Source: Candidatus Propionivibrio dominans
GTDB taxonomy: Bacteria > Pseudomonadota > Gammaproteobacteria > Burkholderiales > Rhodocyclaceae
Direction: 5' to 3'
Assembly: GCA_016709335.1 (NCBI GenBank)
Contig: JADJNC010000031.1
Coordinates: 1-61,570, forward strand
Length of the DNA stretch: 61,570 nucleotides
The notes under the pieces were generated by a model. It made no database searches and was not told the origin of the DNA. It saw nothing but the letters and a program-made list of their open reading frames with translations. A program made the translations under genes and the position numbers. Shown in pieces: positions 54,627 through 61,570 of this stretch (position 1 is its first letter; each line of letters begins with the position of its first letter).

Positions 54627-55040
54627 ATGCACACCAAAGCCCAATCGCCTCATCCCATCGATGCCCAACTCAGGGAGGTGTTCGTACATTTCCCGAAAGT
54701 CGTGCTCGTGGTTCTGTTCGGCTCCGTTGCCTCGGGCAAACAGCGCGCCGACAGCGATCTGGATATCGCGCTAAGTACTGGCCACCCGCTGACAGTCGAT
54801 GAAAAAATTGCTCTCATCGGCGCATTGGCCGAAAGCACCGGGCGAGCAATTGACCTCATCGACCTCAGTGTCGTTGGCGAACCCTTGCTTGGGCAAATCG
54901 TGCGACATGGCCGGCGAGTGCTTGGCAGCGACACCTTGTACGGTGAGCTGATCGGCAAGCATCTGTTTGAGCAGGCCGACTTCATGCCCTATCAGGCCAG
55001 AATACTTGCGGAAAGGCGGATGGCATGGATCGGGAAATAG
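54627..55040 (+). CDS. MntA-like nucleotidyltransferase (type VII antitoxin type)
   Basis: A 137-residue minimal nucleotidyltransferase. The active site is LFGSVASGKQRADSDLDIAL (GSxASG...SDLD), and IDLIDLSVVGEPLLGQIVRH and the C-terminal YQARILAERRMAWI match MntA antitoxins that poly-AMPylate a HepT toxin. It overlaps the HEPN gene by 16 bases. Its partner is damaged (next entry), so the antitoxin survives alone. Confidence 0.85.
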   Translation: MHTKAQSPHPIDAQLREVFVHFPKVVLVVLFGSVASGKQRADSDLDIALSTGHPLTVDEKIALIGALAESTGRAIDLIDLSVVGEPLLGQIVRHGRRVLGSDTLYGELIGKHLFEQADFMPYQARILAERRMAWIGK

Positions 55041-55342
55041 TCGAGCAAAAACTGGAGTCCTTGCGCCGCTGTTTGCAGCGCATCGAAACCAAATGCCCTG
55101 CCGATGCTGCCACCCTGGTCGCAGACTTTGACCTGCAGGATATCGTCTCGCTCAATCTAAGTCGTGCTGTGCAACTGACAGTCGATATCGGCGCACACCT
55201 GATTGTCGAGGCTCCGCAGAGCAATTTTTTCCGGAAACCGTCGTCCCGGCGAAAGCCGGGACCCAGTTTGTGCTCCAAAAACCTGGATTCCGGCTCTCGC
55301 CGGAATGACGTTTTGAGACTTATAACGCCATTCCGGTCTTGA
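55025..55342 (+). pseudogene. HepT-like HEPN toxin truncated by a REP-A element
   Basis: Residues 1-~63 are HepT-like (MDREIVEQKLESLRRCLQRI, VSLNLSRAVQLTVDIGAHLI). From ~55230 the reading frame enters REP-A sequence (RRKPGPSL and on), and the rest of the domain, including the essential R-x4-6-H motif, is absent. The toxin is thus inactive. No remainder is found beyond the repeat. Confidence 0.8.
55242..55310. repeat. REP-A element inside the hepT-like gene
   Basis: CGTCCCGGCGAAAGCCGGGA and the inverted TGGATTCCGGCTCTC..GCCGGAATGACG bound 69 bp. From 55343 to 55502 only a REP-B scrap (GTAGGTCGGGTTACG, 55420-55435) and CCCCTCCCGGCCTGCCCTTA are seen. Confidence 0.85.
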
Positions 55343-55502
55343 CCTGGAAACCGGGAAGCTGAAATAACGTGCATATGAACACCATTCCTAACCCCTCCCG
55401 GCCTGCCCTTATCAGTTAGTAGGTCGGGTTACGTAACGACTGCATGATGTACCTACCATTAATTTCTCAGATGCCCTTCATTGCCCAGTTATAACTAGCC
55501 CC

Positions 55503-55809
55503 ATGCCAAAACTTTACGAATACTTTGGTCTGATTGTCATGTTCTATGCCAATGAACATGATCCGGTGCATGTGCATGGCAAGTCACAAGGACGAGAGTC
55601 GCGTGCTGAAATTGTGGTTATCAATGGTATCGTAACTGAAGTTCGCTACAGCACTGTCGCGGGCAAGGCTCCCTTTGGACTTGCATGAAATGCGATACTT
55701 TAGCGAGCTTGTCGCAGCTCGTGCGAACGAGATTGTGAGCAAGTGGATCGACTTTTTCGTACTCCACAAGTCAATAAAACCCGAGCGTATTACCCGGAGA
55801 TTGAAATGA
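55503..55809 (+). pseudogene. DUF4160 protein, frameshifted
   Basis: Begins MPKLYEYFGLIVMFYANEHD with PVHVHGK and reads to KAPFG. One extra base near 55681 then causes an early stop. Removing it restores HEMRYFSELVAARANEIVSK and a stop overlapping the ATG of the next gene (ATGA). The intact form would be ~101 residues. It pairs with DUF2442 at 55806. Confidence 0.75.
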
Positions 55810-56087
55810 ACACCCAGATAATCCATGCTGTTTCGGCAACCGAAATTGGCGATTACAAACTTCGTATCGCCTTTGACGACGACACCACGCAGGAAATCGA
55901 CTTCAAGCCGTTTCTGGCCAGCGCGTTGCATCCCGATATTCGTGCTTATCTCGACCCGCAGCGTTTCTCATCGTTTCGTATTGAATATGGCGATCTCGTT
56001 TGGGGAGACTACGACTTGTGCTTCCCGATCATCGATTTATACAAGAACCAGCTTGTGAAAGGCTCAGCACTTGAACAGGCTGCATAG
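55806..56087 (+). CDS. DUF2442 protein
   Basis: A 93-residue DUF2442 protein: VSATEIGDYKLRIAFDDDTT, QEIDFKPFLASALHPDIRAY, FSSFRIEYGDLVWGDYDLCF. It differs strongly in sequence from the one at 54183, so the two DUF4160/DUF2442 pairs are not a recent duplication. The ATG overlaps the restored DUF4160 stop, showing former coupling. Confidence 0.8.
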   Translation: MNTQIIHAVSATEIGDYKLRIAFDDDTTQEIDFKPFLASALHPDIRAYLDPQRFSSFRIEYGDLVWGDYDLCFPIIDLYKNQLVKGSALEQAA

Positions 56088-56094
56088 CGAGTAG

Positions 56095-56223
56095 ATTGCA
56101 GGTGCAACGCTTTTTGTGACCACCGACGACCGGCTCATAAAGAAAATGGCCGATTTAGCTAATATCCCGGTAATGCTACCAGGCGCAGCTTTAGCGTTAT
56201 TGGAGAACTGGTATGAAAACTGA
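56095..56223 (+). pseudogene. C-terminal fragment of a PIN-domain toxin
   Basis: An open frame from 56095 reads TLFVTTDDRLIKKMADLANI, then PVMLPGAALALLENWYEN and a stop that overlaps the next ATG. TTDDRLIKKM is the third acidic strand of a PIN RNase. The N-terminal two thirds with the other metal-binding acids are missing, so it is inactive. Confidence 0.65.
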
Positions 56224-56413
56224 AGCAGAAATTCGAATGAAGGGAATGCAGGCGTTGATCAGTGCATTAGGTCTGGTTGAAGCGGAACGTTTCCTTGCCG
56301 CAGTATCGCGTGACAAATTCGATTACACCGAATGGCGCCGCACCGGCCTCCCGCAACTCAGCATTGAAGAAATCGCCGAAGCTGCCAACAAACTCGCTAG
56401 CACACCGCTTTGA
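56213..56413 (+). CDS. Small protein paired with PIN toxin, antitoxin-like
   Basis: A 66-residue protein (MKTEAEIRMKGMQALISALG, LVEAERFLAAVSRDKFDYTE, LSIEEIAEAANKLAS). It starts inside the end of the PIN fragment (ATGAAAACTGA), the usual layout of such pairs. Proteins of this shape accompany PIN-domain toxins, so I infer a former antitoxin or accessory protein. It is intact though its partner is a stump. Confidence 0.6.
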   Translation: MKTEAEIRMKGMQALISALGLVEAERFLAAVSRDKFDYTEWRRTGLPQLSIEEIAEAANKLASTPL

Positions 56414-56454
56414 ATCCCCCACTCGCTTCGGAGCAACCGCATCAATACGCAAAA

Positions 56455-56630
56455 GTAGGTCGTGTTTGCGTAGCGTCCCACAAGGGGATTTGAGCCCTAG
56501 GCCCTGTAACCTGCGGGGCATAGCCCGACGCCAATGCAACCCACATCCGACGATTGTCGGGTTATGCTGCGAAGCAAATCCTCCCGACGTGGCCTCGGGC
56601 CATGGGGGACGCTACGCTAACCCGACCTAC
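56455..56630. repeat. REP-B palindrome
   Basis: GTAGGTCGTGTTTGCGTAGC at the left, GCTACGCTAACCCGACCTAC at the right, with CCACATCCGACGATTGTCGG and the ACGTGGCCTCGGGCCATGG core inside. Confidence 0.9.
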
Positions 56631-56678
56631 GACTGAACGCCAGACACCACCCCAACCTTCACCGAGCGAACAATATTC

Positions 56679-56963
56679 ATGCGCATCAATCCGGAACAAA
56701 CACAGATCATCTGCAAACAGATACACAAGTATCTGGGTGATAGTGCAGCCATCTGGCTCTTTGGCTCTCGCGTTATCGACAACACAAGAGGGGGAGATGT
56801 TGACCTTTATGTCGAAGCGCCCCCCCACCCGCTACTCAATGAAATTCGCTGCAAGATCGAACTTGAAGAAGGCCTGGACCTCCCGGTGGATCTGGTTGTA
56901 CGGCAGCCATTCGATGCATCACCGATAGCACGCATAGCTAGAACGCGGGGGCTAAAACTGTGA
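56679..56963 (+). CDS. MNT-type nucleotidyltransferase
   Basis: A 94-residue minimal nucleotidyltransferase: AIWLFGSRVIDNTRGGDVDL carries the GS-x10-DxD site, and LPVDLVVRQPFDASPIARIA follows. It overlaps the HEPN start by four bases (GTGA region at 56960). Similar in layout to the MNT at 57622 (WLFGSRVDDSKRGGDIDLLI), so the two adjacent pairs share ancestry. Confidence 0.8.
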   Translation: MRINPEQTQIICKQIHKYLGDSAAIWLFGSRVIDNTRGGDVDLYVEAPPHPLLNEIRCKIELEEGLDLPVDLVVRQPFDASPIARIARTRGLKL

Positions 56964-57631
56964 GTGAAAACATTCAGTTGATCTGGAAGAAAATTGAGCA
57001 TCTGCGCCGGATGCGCGGCTATCTGGACTACTCGCTTGAACAGACGCTGCCCTTGATGCCGATTGGCGACTGGCGCCAACTGACACCAGCGCAACATGAA
57101 ACGCTGGCGGCTTTCCGTGTCCGCTTTAGTGAGTTCCAGGAACATCTGGGAAAAATCATGCGTGCCATAGCCCGGGAAGAAGAGCAAAGCACAGAACCTT
57201 TCAGCTTCGTGCTGGTTTATCCTAAAAAACTCAGTTGAGCGTAATGCCATATCGTAGGCCTCCCGCAGGGCGAAGGGTGAAAACCTCTCCCTGCGGGAGA
57301 GGGTCGGGTGAGGCCAAACCCTGCCAAACATGGTGTTGCAGCCAATAAGTCGCGCTCACTGCGGTTTCTAGGATTTATGGAAAAGCTGGGCATTCTCGAT
57401 ACCGCCGAACGCTGGAAAGTTATCCGAGAACTGCGCAATGCCGTCAATCACGACTATGAAGAAAACGAGCAACGTTTATCCGAATTTTTTCTGGCGCTAA
57501 CTCAGGCGGCGCCAGAGTTGTACACCATCGACAAATGGACAAGAATGCCAAAATCTGAATCGCCGGCCACCGCGGCTTACAGCTTCCGCCAGCGAACTCA
57601 AGCTTCAGGAGAAAGGTCTTTATGCGCCTGA
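56960..57631 (+). pseudogene. HEPN protein split by a short inverted-repeat element
   Basis: The first part (56960-~57220) reads IQLIWKKIEHLRRMRGYLDY ... FRVRFSEFQEHLGKIMRAIA. The second (from ~57378) reads MEKLGILDTAERWKVIRELR then NAVNHDYEENEQ, with the HEPN R-x4-H motif. In the intact homologue at 57918 these parts are continuous (RFGRLQDHIGEKLLPAFAIL ... AERMGWVEDAEAFIGARKPR). The interruption is exactly the 152-bp element at 57221-57372. Without it the gene would encode a full HEPN partner for the MNT upstream. Confidence 0.82.
57221..57372. mobile_element. Short inverted-repeat element, copy 2, inserted in a HEPN gene
   Basis: Left end CCTAAAAAACTCAGTTGAGC and inverted right end CGCTCACTGCGGTTTCTAGG. 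The interior holds CTCCCGCAGGGCGAAGGGTG, a CTCTCCCTGCGGGAGAGGG hairpin and the motif GCTGCAACACCA in reverse orientation relative to copy 1 (50757-50930). TTTAT occurs on both sides and may be a five-base target duplication. Confidence 0.75.
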
Positions 57632-57921
57632 CTGAAAATCAGCGCCAGTCGATCAAGTCTGCCGTGACCCGTGTTATCGGAGAAGGGACTCGCATCTGGC
57701 TTTTTGGATCGCGCGTCGATGACAGCAAACGTGGCGGCGATATCGATCTTCTGATTGAAACGGAGACGGTTGTTCCAAGCCGGGTCGGTGCGTTGTGCCA
57801 GCTCGAGGGTGCGCTGGTCGTGCGGCTTGGCAACCGCAAGATCGATGTCCTGCTCAAGGACGCACGCACCGCCGACACACCGATCACCCTTGCCGCCCGA
57901 AAGACGGGAGTGCTGCTGTGA
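57622..57921 (+). CDS. MNT-type nucleotidyltransferase
   Basis: A 99-residue minimal nucleotidyltransferase: IWLFGSRVDDSKRGGDIDLL is the GS-x10-DxD active site, and VVRLGNRKIDVLLKDARTAD carries the third acid. AGGAGAAAGG precedes the ATG. It overlaps the HEPN gene by four bases and forms the best preserved MNT/HEPN pair of the tract. Confidence 0.85.
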   Translation: MRLTENQRQSIKSAVTRVIGEGTRIWLFGSRVDDSKRGGDIDLLIETETVVPSRVGALCQLEGALVVRLGNRKIDVLLKDARTADTPITLAARKTGVLL

Positions 57922-58502
57922 TTTTGACCTATTTGCCCGAACATGCCGAATCTGCGCGGACCGCCCTTGATCTTGCCGAACGCGAATCGGCGCATCTTGG
58001 CTACACCTGCAATACCTTGTACGCCGAGGCTATTGATCTCGCCTGGGTCAAGGCGCTTGCAGAACGGGAAGATCTGGCGGAAAAGATTGACGCGTTCGTT
58101 GCTCGCTTCGGTCGCCTCCAGGATCATATCGGCGAGAAGCTATTGCCCGCATTTGCAATACTTCTCGGCGAACAGCCGAAGTCCTTGCTTGATGTTCTGG
58201 GGTATGCCGAGCGTATGGGGTGGGTGGAAGATGCCGAAGCATTCATCGGTGCCCGGAAACCCCGCAATCTGCTTGTGCATGAATACATGAGCGAATCGGA
58301 GCTTTTTCATGCGGCATTGATTGCGGCCAAGCCGGCGACTGAGATGTTATTCCGCATTGTTGCCGCAACCAGGGCCGAAGCCACAATGCGTGGTGTTCTT
58401 ACCCAAATGCGCGAAAAGCCTCGTCCAAACGATCTGGTTGCGAAGCAACCTTTAGGCGAAGCCGTGGAGTTTGGTCGGGGATGGATAGCGCGGACGCCGT
58501 AG
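57918..58502 (+). CDS. HEPN-domain protein
   Basis: A 194-residue helical protein starting at GTG 57918 inside the MNT stop (GTGA). The HEPN motif is RKPRNLLVHEYMSE (R-x4-H). It is the presumed ribonuclease-type toxin or AMPylation target of the adjacent MNT. The last residues and the TAG stop fall in the left-end hairpin of the IS605-like element, so the insertion has rewritten the C-terminus, but the domain core is intact. Confidence 0.8.
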   Translation: MILTYLPEHAESARTALDLAERESAHLGYTCNTLYAEAIDLAWVKALAEREDLAEKIDAFVARFGRLQDHIGEKLLPAFAILLGEQPKSLLDVLGYAERMGWVEDAEAFIGARKPRNLLVHEYMSESELFHAALIAAKPATEMLFRIVAATRAEATMRGVLTQMREKPRPNDLVAKQPLGEAVEFGRGWIARTP

Positions 58503-58521
58503 GCGTCCTTGCCCTTGGTTG

Positions 58522-58926
58522 TTAATCGGGTGTTGCCTGCTGCTCAATGTATTGCCGGATGATGCTAATCGGTGCGCCGCCACAGGAGGCGGCAAAATAG
58601 CTTGGCGACCACAATCCACCTTTGAGATAGTAGTGTTGGGCCATATCCGGTCTTTCCTTGCGCAGAACCCGGCTAGAAGCCCCTTTGAGACTGTTCACCA
58701 AGGCCGATACGGCAACCTTGGGCGGATAGTTCACCAGCAAATGCACGTGGTCACGCTCGCCGTCCATTTCCACCAGTTCTGCCTCAAAGCCGGTACATGT
58801 TTTAGCGAACAGTTCTTTGAGCCGGGAAATTGCATCGCTATCGAAGACCTTGCGGCGATATTTCGCCACAAAAATCAGGTGGTTTATGCATGTTAAAAAC
58901 ACAGTGCCGCCCGTGTCGAATATCAT
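58522..58926 (-). CDS. tnpA: IS200/IS605-family Y1 transposase TnpA
   Basis: A 134-residue HUH single-strand transposase: LIFVAKYRRKVFDSDAISRL, the histidine motif GERDHVHLLVNYPP and the catalytic Tyr in SIIRQYIEQQ, preceded by LWSPSYFAASCGGAP. Full length for the family. It starts at 58926, 34 bp from the tnpB start on the other strand. Confidence 0.9.
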   Translation of the reverse strand: MIFDTGGTVFLTCINHLIFVAKYRRKVFDSDAISRLKELFAKTCTGFEAELVEMDGERDHVHLLVNYPPKVAVSALVNSLKGASSRVLRKERPDMAQHYYLKGGLWSPSYFAASCGGAPISIIRQYIEQQATPD

Positions 58927-58960
58927 TGTTTGTTGGCATAGACCAAACTATAATTGACCT

Positions 58961-60182
58961 ATGAACCGCTTGCAAGCCTACAAGTGAACTACAGCCCAAC
59001 TGCGAACAGCAGCGCAATATGCGCCGCTTCGCAGGGGGCATGTCGCTTCGTCTTTAACAAGGCGCTGGCGATGCAGAAAGTCAGATACGAGCAGGGCGAG
59101 AAGAAGCTGAGCTACGCCGGTCTGTGCAAGTCGCTAACCGAATGGAAAGTGCAAACTGAGACGATTTGGCTGACCGAAACACCCTCTCAGGCATTGCAGC
59201 AAACCCTCAAGGATTTGGAACGAGCCTACACCAACTTCTTTGCCAAACGCGCCGACTTCCCGCGCTTCAAGAAAAAAGGCCAATCGGACAGCTTCCGCTA
59301 CCCGCAGGCTACAAGCTCGATCAGGGCAATTCCCGAATCTTCCTGCCCAAGCTGGGCTGGATTCGCTATCGCAACAGCCGGGACATGCTCGGCACAGCGA
59401 AGAACATCACCGTATCGAGCAACGGCGGCAAATGGTTTGTGTCTATCCAGACCGAGCGCGAAGTCGAGCAACCCGTTCACCCGGCCACGGCCATCGTTGG
59501 CATCGATGTCGGAATCACCCGATTCGCCACCCTGAGCGACGGTAGCCACATCGAGCCGCTCAACACCTTCAGGAAACACCAAACACGACTCGCCCGCTAC
59601 CAGCGGGCCATGTCTCGCAAAGTGAAGTTCAGCAACAACTGGAAAAAGGCCAAGGCCAAAGTCCAGAAGATTCATACCCGAATCGCCAACGTTCGCCGCG
59701 ATTTCCTGCACAAGACCACGACCGCGATCAGCCAAAACCACGCAATCGTGTGTATCGAGGACTTGCAGGTAAGGAATATGTCCAAGTCAGCGGCAGGCAG
59801 CAGCGAAGCGCCCGGCAGAAATGTGCGCCAGAAGTCGGGCCTGAACAAATCCATTCTCGATCAAGGATGGGCCGAGTTCAGGCGGCAACTGGAGTACAAG
59901 CAGGTCTGGCGAGGCGGTGAAGTGATCGCGGTTCCCGCGAGGAACACCAGTCGGACTTGTCCAGCCTGCGGGCATGTCTCGGCAGAGAACCGCCAGACGC
60001 AAGCCAAGTTCGGCTGTGTCGATTGCGGCTACGAAGCCAATGCCGATCTTGTCGGCGCGATCAATGTTTTAGAGCGAGGGCATCGCTTGTTAGCCTGTGG
60101 AGTCGGCGCGGTTAGGCCCTCTGCGAAGCAGGAACCCGCCGAAGCGACTAAACGTGAAGCTTGCTCATGCATAGCGCCGTAA
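58961..60182 (+). pseudogene. tnpB: TnpB (RNA-guided nuclease family), three frameshifts
   Basis: ATG 58961 begins MNRLQAYK and stops at once (58985). The sequence resumes in other frames with CEQQRNMRRFAG, then ACRFVFNKALAMQKVRYEQG, and shifts again near 59308. From there to 60182 one frame holds all catalytic parts: VGIDVGITRFATLSDG (Asp), AIVCIEDLQVRNMSKS (Glu), the CPACG...CVDCG zinc finger and NADLVGAINVL (Asp). The nuclease domain is thus conserved but the N-terminal, RNA-binding part is broken. Confidence 0.85.
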
Positions 60183-60321
60183 AGAATCTCCGGCCTTCAG
60201 GCCGGAGGACGTCAAACCTGAAAGCAAGCAGACGTGAACAATATACTCAACCCCTCCCAACCGCGACGGTATGGCACCATGACATATGGCACCATGACAC
60301 CTTGCCTTGATCCTTTAATGT

Positions 60322-60359
60322 GTTCTAATATTAGGAACGTTAGTTCTTATAAAAGGAAC
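60322..60359 (+). promoter_or_regulatory. Two tandem operator-like repeats ahead of the wHTH-MNT gene
   Basis: GTTCTAATATTAGGAAC (60322-60338) and GTTCTTATAAAAGGAAC (60343-60359) are near-identical, dyad-like 17-mers 21 bp apart, so on the same DNA face. The second ends three bases before ATG 60363. They overlap AT-rich promoter-like sequence and fit autorepression by the winged-helix protein that follows. Confidence 0.65.
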
Positions 60360-60362
60360 ATT

Positions 60363-60941
60363 ATGGACTCCGCTGCGGCTGTCCTTTTTGGCAAAACCCG
60401 TCAAGCCGTCTTGGCACTGCTCTTTGATCAACCCGGAGCATCGTACTACCTGCGCGAGATGTCGCGCATGAGTGGTATCGCCCCAGGGCCGCTGCAGCAT
60501 GAGCTAACCCAACTGCACAAAGCCGACCTCGTCGTCCGCTCGCAGGATGGCAACCGCGTCACCTACCAGGCCAATATCGCACACCCGGCATTTTCCGATC
60601 TCCAGGGGCTGGTCAGCAAGACCTGCGGCGTCCCCGCGCAATTGACAGCCGCATTCGCTCCACACGTTGCCCGGATAGCGTTTGCCGCCATCTACGGCTC
60701 ATTGGCCAAAGGAACCAACCACGCCAGAAGCGATGTCGACCTCCTCATCGTGGGCGACATCGATCTGCAGACAGCACTTGCCGCCGTAGCCCCCGTTGAA
60801 GCACGCATCGGCCGCGAAGTGAGCGTCAGGATTTTTTCCCGTGAAGAGTACCGAGCGCGCCGCGCCCGGCAGGATCACTTTATCGAAGGCGTGATGACCG
60901 GCCCCCTGACGCCATTGCTGGGAGCGCCAGATGACGCTTGA
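60363..60941 (+). CDS. Winged-helix / MNT nucleotidyltransferase fusion
   Basis: A 192-residue protein. Residues ~8-85 form an ArsR-like winged helix (TRQAVLALLFDQPGASYYLR, EMSRMSGIAPGPLQHELTQL). Residues ~95-190 are an MNT domain with IYGSLAKGTNHARSDVDLLI. It is thus an MNT antitoxin with built-in DNA binding, suited to control its own operon through the repeats just upstream. ATG 60363 is preferred; the frame extends to 60234 but crosses the operators. It overlaps the next gene by 11 bases. Confidence 0.83.
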   Translation: MDSAAAVLFGKTRQAVLALLFDQPGASYYLREMSRMSGIAPGPLQHELTQLHKADLVVRSQDGNRVTYQANIAHPAFSDLQGLVSKTCGVPAQLTAAFAPHVARIAFAAIYGSLAKGTNHARSDVDLLIVGDIDLQTALAAVAPVEARIGREVSVRIFSREEYRARRARQDHFIEGVMTGPLTPLLGAPDDA

Positions 60942-61368
60942 GAACCTTATCGGCAAGGGTTTGCAGCGTGAGCCAACCAGCCAGGCTGAGATAACCCGCT
61001 TTCGTGCCAAGATCGCCACCAAACTGGTTGACGCAAAAAGCGAGACGCTCAGCCTCGACACCCGGTTTGACGTCGCCTACGAGGCGCTGCTGCAAATCGG
61101 ACTTGCCTCCTTGCGCGCCAACGGATTCAGGCCAGACTCCCGTGGCGGCCATCATGTACTTGCGCTGCAAACATTGACCACCACCATTGGCTATCCACGA
61201 GAAAGGATTCGCTTGCTGGATGAATATCGCCGGCAACGAGGCCTGGGCCTGTACGACGGCTCGTTTGACCCCTCGGTTATTGAAGTGGCTGCCGTGATCG
61301 GCGAGGCGATCAACCTGCAACAGCATTTTCAGCAATGGCTTGCAGCAACACATCCGGAATTGCTATGA
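60931..61368 (+). CDS. HEPN-like partner of the wHTH-MNT protein
   Basis: A 145-residue helical protein (LDTRFDVAYEALLQIGLASL, GHHVLALQTLTTTIGYPRER, RLLDEYRRQRGLGLYDGSFD). It resembles the SAV_6107-like HEPN group, where R-x-x-x-x-Y replaces the usual R-x4-H. It starts within the end of the MNT gene, as expected for a two-gene unit. Identification rests on pattern and position. Confidence 0.65.
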   Translation: MTLENLIGKGLQREPTSQAEITRFRAKIATKLVDAKSETLSLDTRFDVAYEALLQIGLASLRANGFRPDSRGGHHVLALQTLTTTIGYPRERIRLLDEYRRQRGLGLYDGSFDPSVIEVAAVIGEAINLQQHFQQWLAATHPELL

Positions 61369-61420
61369 GGCTCTTTGCTTTTGAAATTCGCTGCAACACT
61401 TGATTTCGAGTGCAGCAAAA

Positions 61421-61560
61421 GTAGGTCGGGTTAGCGTAGCGTCCCACAAGGGGATTTCCTGCGGGGCATAACCCGACGCCAATGCAACCCACATCCGACA
61501 ATTGTCGGGTTATGCTGCGAAGCAAATCCTCCTGGGGGACGCTACGCTAACCCGACCTAC
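61421..61560. repeat. REP-B palindrome, most complete copy
   Basis: GTAGGTCGGGTTAGCGTAGC pairs exactly with GCTACGCTAACCCGACCTAC. Inside are CCACATCCGACAATTGTCGG and GCTGCGAAGCAAATCCTCC. The whole 140 bp can fold into a long cruciform. It ends the window. Confidence 0.9.
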
Positions 61561-61570
61561 GACTCCACAA

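Larger units (their letters stand above)
58485..60215. mobile_element. IS605-type element (tnpA leftward, tnpB rightward)
   Basis: Divergent tnpA and tnpB are bounded by subterminal hairpins typical of IS200/IS605 elements. The left one is GGACGCC-GTA-GGCGTCC (58492-58508) and the right one is CTCCGGCC-TTCA-GGCCGGAG (60188-60207), followed by GACGTCAA. The outer limits are approximate. tnpA is intact, so the element may still move; tnpB is broken. The sequence just before the right end is where a TnpB guide RNA would lie. Confidence 0.8.

Noticed and set aside
51763..61560. CRISPR array
   Set aside because: The repeats are long palindromes at irregular distances with genes between them, no constant spacer size and no cas genes.

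Overview
The window looks like a chromosomal segment from a GC-rich betaproteobacterium, most likely of the Rhodocyclales or a neighbouring order. This is inferred from the methanolan-type eps locus with exosortase B, the PEP-CTERM proteins, the order waaF / NTF2-like / YheT-like, and the abundant REP-type palindromes. The species cannot be fixed from sequence alone.

Layout. (1) 0-2.5 kb: a coupled run waaF, NTF2-like, YheT-like hydrolase. (2) 2.6-3.3 kb: a decayed CCXG-type PEP-CTERM gene. (3) 3.7-31.7 kb: a Wzy-dependent exopolysaccharide locus. Its forward arm has a B12-binding radical SAM protein, a UGM-like FAD enzyme, a Nudix hydrolase and two SGNH acyl-transferase-like proteins split by an intact IS701-family element. 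The arm continues into a decayed IS1380-family element, a MITE-like element and a methyltransferase. The mostly leftward arm has RmlD-like reductase, Wza, sugar transferase, Wzz, a small membrane protein, glycosyltransferases, nucleotidylyltransferase, epimerase, O-antigen ligase/polymerase, a secreted barrel-propeller protein and a Wzx-type flippase. (4) 31.8-36.4 kb: a compact leftward operon (aldolase-SDR fusion, mtnP, apt, mtnA) that could carry a whole methylthioadenosine-to-DHAP salvage route. (5) 36.5-38.3 kb: a transposase remnant, a second partial copy of the yheT 3' end and an intact FxDxF-type PEP-CTERM gene. The two yheT 3' ends therefore bracket the ~35 kb of loci 2-4. (6) 38.9-53.5 kb: two tandem EAL-HDOD proteins, then epsA, epsB, a cNMP-binding protein, epsL, epsD, epsE, epsF (one base frameshift), epsG, VanZ and exosortase B. 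(7) 51-61.5 kb: a REP-rich tract with five nucleotidyltransferase/HEPN pairs, two DUF4160/DUF2442 pairs, a PIN-toxin remnant and an IS605-like element. Many of these genes are caught in the act of decay.

How it fits together. Surface polysaccharide is made by two parallel machineries: the variable locus at 3.7-31.7 kb and the eps locus at 41.8-50.7 kb. PEP-CTERM proteins would be sorted by exosortase B. A 20-bp palindrome (ATTAGTCC, four bases, GGACTATT) occurs three times in the same orientation relative to its presumed target. The sites lie ahead of the radical SAM gene, the FxDxF PEP-CTERM gene and epsD. This suggests one regulator, perhaps the LuxR-type EpsA encoded here, ties the two polysaccharide loci and the sorted proteins together. 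The most notable points are this putative regulon box, the self-contained MTA salvage operon, the crowded MNT/HEPN tract and the short inverted-repeat elements that interrupt its genes.
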